From Fidelibacterota bacterium (lineage in GTDB: Bacteria; Pseudomonadota; Alphaproteobacteria; Rhodospirillales; Rhodospirillaceae): a DNA stretch of 63,150 bases. The notes beneath the pieces are model-generated. The model ran no database searches. It was not told the origin of the DNA and was given only the letters and a program-made list of their open reading frames with translations. Within the stretch, counting starts at the first letter, position 1; every line of letters starts with the position of its first letter. The translations under genes were made by a program, and so were the position numbers. Where the stretch lies: the NCBI GenBank assembly GCA_947470105.1, contig CANISR010000003.1, positions 1 through 63,150 of the forward strand, read 5' to 3'. Of this stretch, positions 58,741-63,150 are shown piece by piece.

Positions 58741-59008
58741 GACGTCGTGTCGCGCCTCATTCAACTTTTTAGATTCGCGATGCCTTTGGACCCACGCCTA
58801 GGCAGCGAGGATAGATAAATTCGCACAGCCTCCCCACACATCGGCGTAAACTTTTGTAAAGAACTCCACGGTAGAGCGTGCGCTTTCCGATTGGCACGCA
58901 TCGTTTCAGATGCACACGTGGATGAGCTTAGCAAAACTTGACAATTATGGGATGCCCGCTGCATGCGCGAGTGCCGTAGGTTCCAGCTCGTATCGGGCAG
59001 AGAACTGA
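58741..59008. other. Divergent intergenic region in the accessory cluster
   Basis: About 270 bases between two divergent genes. Short open frames exist on the minus strand but lack support. It presumably holds promoters for both sides. I see no clear consensus sites. Confidence 0.4.
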
Positions 59009-59845
59009 ATGAACGCGAAATCTAGTATTGGCACTTTGCAAGGCAGTCGGGCGGACGTCGTTTCATCCCCTATTCCTCCGGATTTTCAGCGCTATCTGGG
59101 GTCGCCACATGGGGTCTGCGTTGCACCGTTGTGGAATGTGGAGCACGAAGCCTACGTAGGATACTTCCTCTATGGATTTAAGGATGCCGCGGGAATTTGG
59201 CGCCGGTCCGGTGAGGTCGACGATCTCCAAATTGCGTTATCGCGGCTAAAGACATTTGCTGAGCAAGCGCCTGCCGGAAGCGGGTCAACAGCACTTTTGC
59301 TACCCGTGAACTATGAGGTCGTACGTCGGCCGACACGGTTTTATGCCCTCGTTCGCGCGATCAAGGAACTGCCTTTGGCAGTTTCGAAGTGCCTGGTAAT
59401 AGACCTAGTGGATATTCCTCGCGGGCACCCCAACCATCTCCTTCTCGAGAAGGTGCGTAGTCTATCGAACGTCGTTAAGCAGGTTATGATCCGGGTCCAG
59501 CGATCGGAAGAGGTCAGCAGCAGACTGCGAGCTATCGGTGTCAAGGCCATCACGATCGACTTTAATCAAGTAGGCTCCATGGTCGGACGAGAGCCTGAGC
59601 TGGCCCGATCTATATCCATAGCACATGATCTGGGTATAACCGCCTTGGTCCTCAGTGTTGGTAGCCTGCATGCACTGACGACCTCACTCGGCGCTGGTGC
59701 CGACTTCATTTGCGGTCCGGCCACGTCCATAACCGGCTTGAGATTTGGATCTGGACCGGTGGTGACGGCGGAGGCCCTTTATCGCGCCGTCATGCAGAGG
59801 CTCGGCGGGCCCGCGCTCGTACGGCCGGAGACATCGAATGAATAA
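59009..59845 (+). CDS. Possible degenerate EAL-like signalling protein
   Basis: 278 residues. The alternation of strands and helices from about residue 90 (STALLLPVNYEVVRRP, KCLVIDLVDIPRG, VKQVMIRVQR, VKAITIDFNQVG, ITALVLSVGSL, GADFICGPATSITG) resembles the TIM barrel of EAL phosphodiesterases. The ExL motif and metal-binding acids are not found, so if the relation is real it is catalytically inactive. The first 80 residues are not recognised. It overlaps the next gene, a receiver, by eight bases, implying coupled translation. Confidence 0.5.
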   Translation: MNAKSSIGTLQGSRADVVSSPIPPDFQRYLGSPHGVCVAPLWNVEHEAYVGYFLYGFKDAAGIWRRSGEVDDLQIALSRLKTFAEQAPAGSGSTALLLPVNYEVVRRPTRFYALVRAIKELPLAVSKCLVIDLVDIPRGHPNHLLLEKVRSLSNVVKQVMIRVQRSEEVSSRLRAIGVKAITIDFNQVGSMVGREPELARSISIAHDLGITALVLSVGSLHALTTSLGAGADFICGPATSITGLRFGSGPVVTAEALYRAVMQRLGGPALVRPETSNE

Positions 59846-60290
59846 CACCGCTGGCTCCAGGAACGACAAAACAGCGCGCATCCTTGTCTGCGACGACGAT
59901 GCGCTAATGGGCCGCGTCATTGGGGATACGCTGGTTTCATCCTTCACCTGTGAGGTGGCCATAACGCGAAACGCCTTCGATGCGGTGAGCAATCTCAAGC
60001 GCGGTGACTATGATGCATTAGTAACGGATATCCTCCTTCCACGCATGGATGGCATCGAGCTCATTCTGGAGGCGAAAAAAATCGAGAACCCACCCAAAAT
60101 CGTTGCGTACTCTGGCGGTGGTGCTCTGGGTAGGTTTTCGAAGGGCCCATCGTTTCTGGAGGTCGCGAAAGCGCTCGGAGCCGATTGGGCTTTCCCACGG
60201 CAGGACATCACGACAGCCCTTATTGACCTAGCTATGCGCGGCTGTCTTACGCGCAGTATCAACCAGCAAGAGACCTCGACTCGGAGTTAG
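59838..60290 (+). CDS. Response regulator receiver, conserved Lys replaced
   Basis: 150 residues, one receiver domain (about 13-130). Acidic pair in ILVCDDDALMG, phospho-acceptor Asp in ALVTDILLPRMDGIEL (about residue 62) and the Ser of VAYSGGG are present. The usual Lys-Pro after strand 5 reads FPRQ, so Lys appears to be Arg. No output domain. It is coupled to the EAL-like gene and 98 bases ahead of the pseudo-receiver gene. Confidence 0.8.
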   Translation: MNNTAGSRNDKTARILVCDDDALMGRVIGDTLVSSFTCEVAITRNAFDAVSNLKRGDYDALVTDILLPRMDGIELILEAKKIENPPKIVAYSGGGALGRFSKGPSFLEVAKALGADWAFPRQDITTALIDLAMRGCLTRSINQQETSTRS

Positions 60291-60388
60291 AGTCAGGTAT
60301 CCGCAACGAGGGCCTCGTTCGTTCGAAAAATAACAGCGATTGTCATTGGAACAGTCAGGCCTTGTTGGAATGGCGAGGAGAAAACACA

Positions 60389-60796
60389 ATGATCCTGATC
60401 GTTAGTGGCGCCCATACTATTCGTAACGCATTACAGAAGATTCTACAGCGAGGGCCGATACCGGTTTCCGTCTGCGCGGATTGGGGGGCAGTAAAGAACG
60501 TTGGCAGCAGTTCATCTGAGCCAGTAAGTCTTATCCTTTATGACACTGATAGCGTTAGAGATCAGGACCTGACCTTCCTGAAAGATGTGCGGGAGGGCCG
60601 GTACGAGCATATCCGGTGCGGCATTCCATTCATTTTTATTTACCGCACTATGAACGCCTCGCTACTGCGTGAAACGCACCGCCTCGACGCCATTACAGTA
60701 GAGAAGCCGAGCCAGACAGAGACGCCCTCTCTTTACAAGCGCCCGTCACCTGCATCCGGGTGGCAAACCACGCAGAGCGTACCGACGATTCATTGA
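60389..60796 (+). CDS. Pseudo-receiver-like protein
   Basis: 135 residues. The first 105 residues follow the receiver fold: MILIVSGAHTIRNALQKIL, a central ILYDTDSVRDQDLTFLKDV with a possible acceptor Asp, FIFIYRTMNAS and AITVEKP with Lys-Pro. The acidic pair after strand 1 is missing (VSGAHT), so metal-dependent phosphorylation is unlikely. The tail is polar. A clear GAGGAG lies eight bases before the ATG. Family assignment is inference from pattern. Confidence 0.6.
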   Translation: MILIVSGAHTIRNALQKILQRGPIPVSVCADWGAVKNVGSSSSEPVSLILYDTDSVRDQDLTFLKDVREGRYEHIRCGIPFIFIYRTMNASLLRETHRLDAITVEKPSQTETPSLYKRPSPASGWQTTQSVPTIH

Positions 60797-60914
60797 AAGC
60801 GGCCCACCTGGATTCAGGAGCGATAAAGTGCATATCGGGAATAATAACGTCGTGCCCTGCGATTTAAGTGGCCCGGATTCTCCGGAGAAGTCGGTCCATC
60901 AGAAGACTAGTCGG

Positions 60915-61165
60915 ATGCATTTCGCCCAATTCATCCCCCCCTCCTTCTTATTGGCACCGCCGCCGGCCTCTCCTTGTTCGCCCGGAGTCATGTTCATGAC
61001 GCAATCCCGCCAATCGCCCTGGCAACTTCCATCGCCGTAAACATTTATTTAGCAGTAAAGATTAAGCGCATTGGCGCTCTCCTCACATACATAGAATTTC
61101 AAGCCGATCGGGAAGCGGATTTGCGCGAATTAATCCGCTTCTTTGGCCAAAGCTGCCGACAATAA
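60915..61165 (+). pseudogene. Two-helix membrane protein split by a C7 frameshift
   Basis: An ATG at 60915 (MHFAQFIP...) runs into a run of seven C (60935-60941). With one extra C, or a -1 slip, it continues PPLLLIGTAAGLSLFARSHV into the frame used at 60974, giving about 83 residues: two hydrophobic helices and a charged tail (FQADREADLRELIRFFGQSCRQ). As written, neither frame alone makes a sensible protein. Either a true mutation, a programmed slip, or a base-calling error at the homopolymer. Confidence 0.55.
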
Positions 61166-61269
61166 TCGCTCTTCGATAGTCAGCGCGTTTCCGCGGAGAT
61201 AGCTCCCACTCGAAGAATTTGATTCGACGGGATGCTCCACCCATTAGCCGGCTACAGACAGCCGGCCTG

Positions 61270-61452
61270 TTACGCCCACAAAATGCGCTCCACTTCTATA
61301 TTGACCCAGTTGGAGTGTAAGCGGCGAAGAAGAGCCCTTAGCGCTGCAGGGTCGGCTTGTTCGGGTACAAATACAAGCTCCCAGCGCACACATCGCATGC
61401 CATATGCATTTACAAAATTTACAAACACTCTCGCTCCCCGCCAAGTTGCCAT
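61270..61452 (-). CDS. Small hypothetical protein downstream of receiver
   Basis: 60 residues from the ATG at 61452, which has AAGGA about seven bases before it; an ATG at 61485 is also in frame. Sequence ATWRGARVFVNFVNAYGMRCVRWELVFVPEQ then helix-like ADPAALRALLRRLHSNW. Not recognised. Same strand as, and just after, the single receiver gene. Confidence 0.4.
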   Translation of the reverse strand: MATWRGARVFVNFVNAYGMRCVRWELVFVPEQADPAALRALLRRLHSNWVNIEVERILWA

Positions 61453-61517
61453 GAGGCTTCCTTCACATTCACTGTCGAGCGCCATCCTGCGCAGTGATGC
61501 CTTCGTTCAGGCAGCGG

Positions 61518-61880
61518 CTAATCAATATGCGTATTCACGAGCCTGCTAACCTGCGCCTCTAGATCTTCTACGAGCGTGCCCTTGTCCACGCATTGGTAAA
61601 GCTTCGCCAGATTTTCAGGCAGGCTATCGGAGAGTTCTGACATGAAGAGGAACGGTGTTTGTTCAATTTCCAGCATGGCTGCCAATTCAAAAACCTTCTC
61701 ACCGCCAAGGTTGACGTCCAGGATCGCCGCATCGAATTCCTCCAGCTCTGCCCCAGAGAGTGCAGACTCGAGTGTGTGATAGGGCCCCACAACGGCGTAG
61801 CCCATGTATCTCAGCATTTCATCCATGGCGCTGGCGAGCCCAAGATCATCCTCAGCGACAAGAATTCTCAGCTTATCCAA
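61518..61880 (-). CDS. Single-domain response regulator (CheY/DivK-like)
   Basis: 120 residues, a complete receiver: acidic pair in ILVAEDDLGLA, acceptor Asp in AAILDVNLGGE (about residue 54), hydroxyl residue in FLFMSELSD, and Lys in CVDKGTL. No output domain. It is the only receiver in this cluster that keeps all key residues. Divergent from the small membrane protein gene. Confidence 0.85.
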   Translation of the reverse strand: MDKLRILVAEDDLGLASAMDEMLRYMGYAVVGPYHTLESALSGAELEEFDAAILDVNLGGEKVFELAAMLEIEQTPFLFMSELSDSLPENLAKLYQCVDKGTLVEDLEAQVSRLVNTHID

Positions 61881-62044
61881 GGTCCGCGCTCCTTAGATTA
61901 TTGGCGGCACAGAGATATGATTTAACTGGGTGCTGCTGGCAAGCGCTTGTCCGCGCATACAACACTTTACAATTTTCTGCTCCAGCCGCTACGGCAGTGG
62001 GGAGATTATGACTTCTTCCTCGCAGTAAAAAATGGAGAAAGTAA
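61881..62044. other. Divergent promoter region
   Basis: About 160 bases between the minus-strand receiver and the plus-strand 56-residue protein. AT-richer than its surroundings. No recognised operator. Confidence 0.35.
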
Positions 62045-62215
62045 ATGCTGGGAACTTCCCGCACTATGACCGCTGTGGTGATCTTACTTAGCGCGGTCAG
62101 TGTTTTGACGCTTCTGCTCCCATCGGTCGCAGAGGTGCTGCACTTTATCATGGTTACCGCCACCGTCGTTCTGGCCGTGGTGATGGTCTCCAACATCACT
62201 GGGCGGCTGCAGTAA
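62045..62215 (+). CDS. 56-residue double-helix membrane protein
   Basis: Too short for routine gene calls but well formed: ATG with GGAG seven bases upstream, then two hydrophobic segments (about 9-26, TAVVILLSAVSVLTLLLP, and 31-50, VLHFIMVTATVVLAVVMVSN) joined by a short SVAE turn. Ends ITGRLQ. Not recognised; similar small inner-membrane proteins often tune partner proteins. Confidence 0.55.
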   Translation: MLGTSRTMTAVVILLSAVSVLTLLLPSVAEVLHFIMVTATVVLAVVMVSNITGRLQ

Positions 62216-62433
62216 AATACTGGTGGCATAGCTAGCGTTTATGCCAGTCGGCCACCTAATTCGTCCCCCCCCCCCTCACTTAAGGGGGGCATGGATCACT
62301 GCATTGTTCCAAATTGCGGGTAGGAAGGCAGCCGCTCTCGCCTTAGCCGTCGAGTGTTGCCAGCCAGGCTGCCAATAAGCGGTGGTCACGTCGAACTATA
62401 TGGCGGGTTCGCTTTACTAAGGAAAAACAGTCA
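62216..62433. other. Gene-free stretch with C11/G6 hairpin
   Basis: No coding frame is supported. GGTGGC/GCCACC (62222-62256) with inner GGCATA/TATGCC form one hairpin. A run of 11 C (62265-62275) can pair with GGGGGG (62284-62289) in a second. These might end the upstream transcript, though no T tract follows. Confidence 0.45.
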
Positions 62434-62958
62434 ATGAGAATTGAGTCGCCACGGATTGCATCTTTCCACCTCGAGACCGGCGATATTGCGGCGATGGCAT
62501 CGAGGATCGAGCGCTCGCAGGAGATTCGCGACCGGCTATTCGGGCCGTACTGTTCCCCACCGTTCTCATTGCTTGTACTTCAAGTCGCGATGACGGCTCA
62601 CCGCGGCGGTCGAACAACGATAAAATCTCTCGCGGCGGAAAAGGGCCTTTCTCCATCAACTGTTTCAAGAATGGTTTATCGCCTCGTCTCGCGCGGATTA
62701 CTGACCACTGCAGAGGACACTGAGGATAAGAGGAGAACGGTTGTCGGGTTAACGACCACATCAGAATCCCTGGCATCGTTGTATTTTCACAGTGTGTACC
62801 GCATTTTCTACGGCGACAAGCAACCCGGTCACGAGGAATACATTATGTCCTGCGAGCGGCGGCGTGACTTCTATAGACCCAGGCATACATTGTCTGATCG
62901 CGATGAGATCAAAACAGGTTCACGGGGGGAACGCGTGGCTGCTGACCTGCTCCCCTGA
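62434..62958 (+). CDS. MarR-type winged-helix regulator, 3' end cut by IS
   Basis: 174 residues as read. The central winged helix is clear: TTIKSLAAEKGLSPSTVSRMVYRLVSRGLLTTAEDTEDKRRTVVGLT (about 70-115). The last five codons lie inside the inverted repeat of IS copy 2 (from 62943), so the natural C-terminus is lost or altered. MarR dimers rely on the terminal helices, so activity may be affected. Confidence 0.75.
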   Translation: MRIESPRIASFHLETGDIAAMASRIERSQEIRDRLFGPYCSPPFSLLVLQVAMTAHRGGRTTIKSLAAEKGLSPSTVSRMVYRLVSRGLLTTAEDTEDKRRTVVGLTTTSESLASLYFHSVYRIFYGDKQPGHEEYIMSCERRRDFYRPRHTLSDRDEIKTGSRGERVAADLLP

Positions 62959-63150
62959 AACGCCCCCGATTTTGGGTTAGGGTTCTGTTCTCCATGAAGG
63001 AGACAGACGATGCGCAAGAGCAGGTTCACGGAAGAGCAGATCATCGGGTTCTTAAAGGAGCACCAGGCCGGAGTGTCGGCTGGTGATCTGTGCCGCAAAC
63101 ACGGCGTCAGCGACGCCACGTTCTACAAGTGGCGATCCAAGTTCGGGGGC
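62943..63150 (+). mobile_element. IS3-family element copy 2, runs off the window
   Basis: Begins with the same 15-bp inverted repeat TGACCTGCTCCCCTG and matches the orfA end of copy 1, in the opposite orientation (transcribed rightward). Only the first 208 bases are in the window. Together with copy 1 it brackets 57007-62942. Confidence 0.95.
63010..63150 (+). CDS. IS3-family OrfA, partial at window edge
   Basis: 47 codons visible. The helix-turn-helix part is identical in reading to copy 1 ([17 protein letters not shown], then [27 protein letters not shown]). GGAGA precedes the ATG. Confidence 0.93.
   Translation, partial: MRKSRFTEEQIIGFLKEHQAGVSAGDLCRKHGVSDATFYKWRSKFGG

Noticed and set aside
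61232-61549. Plus-strand frame of 105 codons
   Set aside because: Ser/Arg/Ala-rich with no structure; the minus-strand frame at 61270-61452 has a better ribosome site.
55798-62946. Inversion of the IS-bracketed segment between the two copies
   Set aside because: The base next to each IS end does not show the complementary flanks that a simple inversion after two insertions would leave; the outer flank of copy 2 is not visible.

Overview
The window looks like chromosomal DNA of a GC-rich alphaproteobacterium. The order rplU-rpmA-GNAT-obgE-proB-proA-nadD-rsfS-rlmH, a CycM-type anchored cytochrome c next to kdsB-pheA, the yejABEF transporter, a hsp20-DUF1150 pair behind a ROSE-type thermometer and a FliN-like protein all fit that class. 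The genus cannot be fixed from the sequence alone. A Caulobacterales/Rhizomicrobium-like or Rhizobiales-like relative is a guess. No plasmid or phage replication genes are seen.

Bases 1-55320 are mostly core genome. 1-9500: tRNA-Ser(CGA), a QEGLA/HExxxH putative peptidase, ribosomal proteins L21/L27, Obg GTPase, proline synthesis (proB-proA), NAD synthesis (nadD), ribosome silencing and maturation factors (rsfS, rlmH) and nudC. 9400-18150: pheA-kdsB, a cytochrome c, the YejABEF peptide ABC importer and an orphan FliN. 18200-25480: GST, TPR protein, hydrolase, two LPS-type glycosyltransferases, thrS and infC. 25480-28010: an inserted block holding a membrane-protein operon with its own winged-helix regulator and twin operators, plus DoxX. 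28030-34630: rpmI-rplT, pheS-ASCH-pheT and lepA. 35360-44150: tRNA-Ser(GGA), RNA modification genes (RsmC-like, RsuA-like, ProX, MnmC), an AI-2E type permease and a DUF6502/DUF5666 pair behind twin palindromic operators. 44150-55190: patatin plus outer-membrane barrel, an RND pump with its adaptor, proline iminopeptidase, an MFS exporter, and thermometer-controlled hsp20 with DUF1150.

From tRNA-Arg(CCT) at 55241 onward the character changes. A short remnant is followed by a nuclease gene cut by an IS3-family (IS407-type) element. A roughly 5.9 kb stretch of visibly lower GC then runs up to a second, oppositely oriented copy of the same IS, which leaves the window at its right edge. This stretch carries a cluster of unusual signalling proteins: a histidine-kinase-like protein with a degenerate ATPase half, a possible inactive EAL-like protein, a receiver whose conserved lysine appears to be arginine, a pseudo-receiver, a normal single-domain receiver on the other strand, small membrane proteins (one apparently frameshifted), an unrecognised 310-residue protein and a MarR-type regulator whose 3' end is cut by the IS. 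This is the best candidate for an undescribed system: a phosphorelay-like module built largely from parts that look catalytically compromised.

Other unusual points are apparent non-AUG starts on two translation factors (AUA for infC, AUC for rsfS), a twin perfect palindrome that contains the stop codons of two convergent genes, and a nested 69-nt hairpin between mnmC and the DUF6502 gene.
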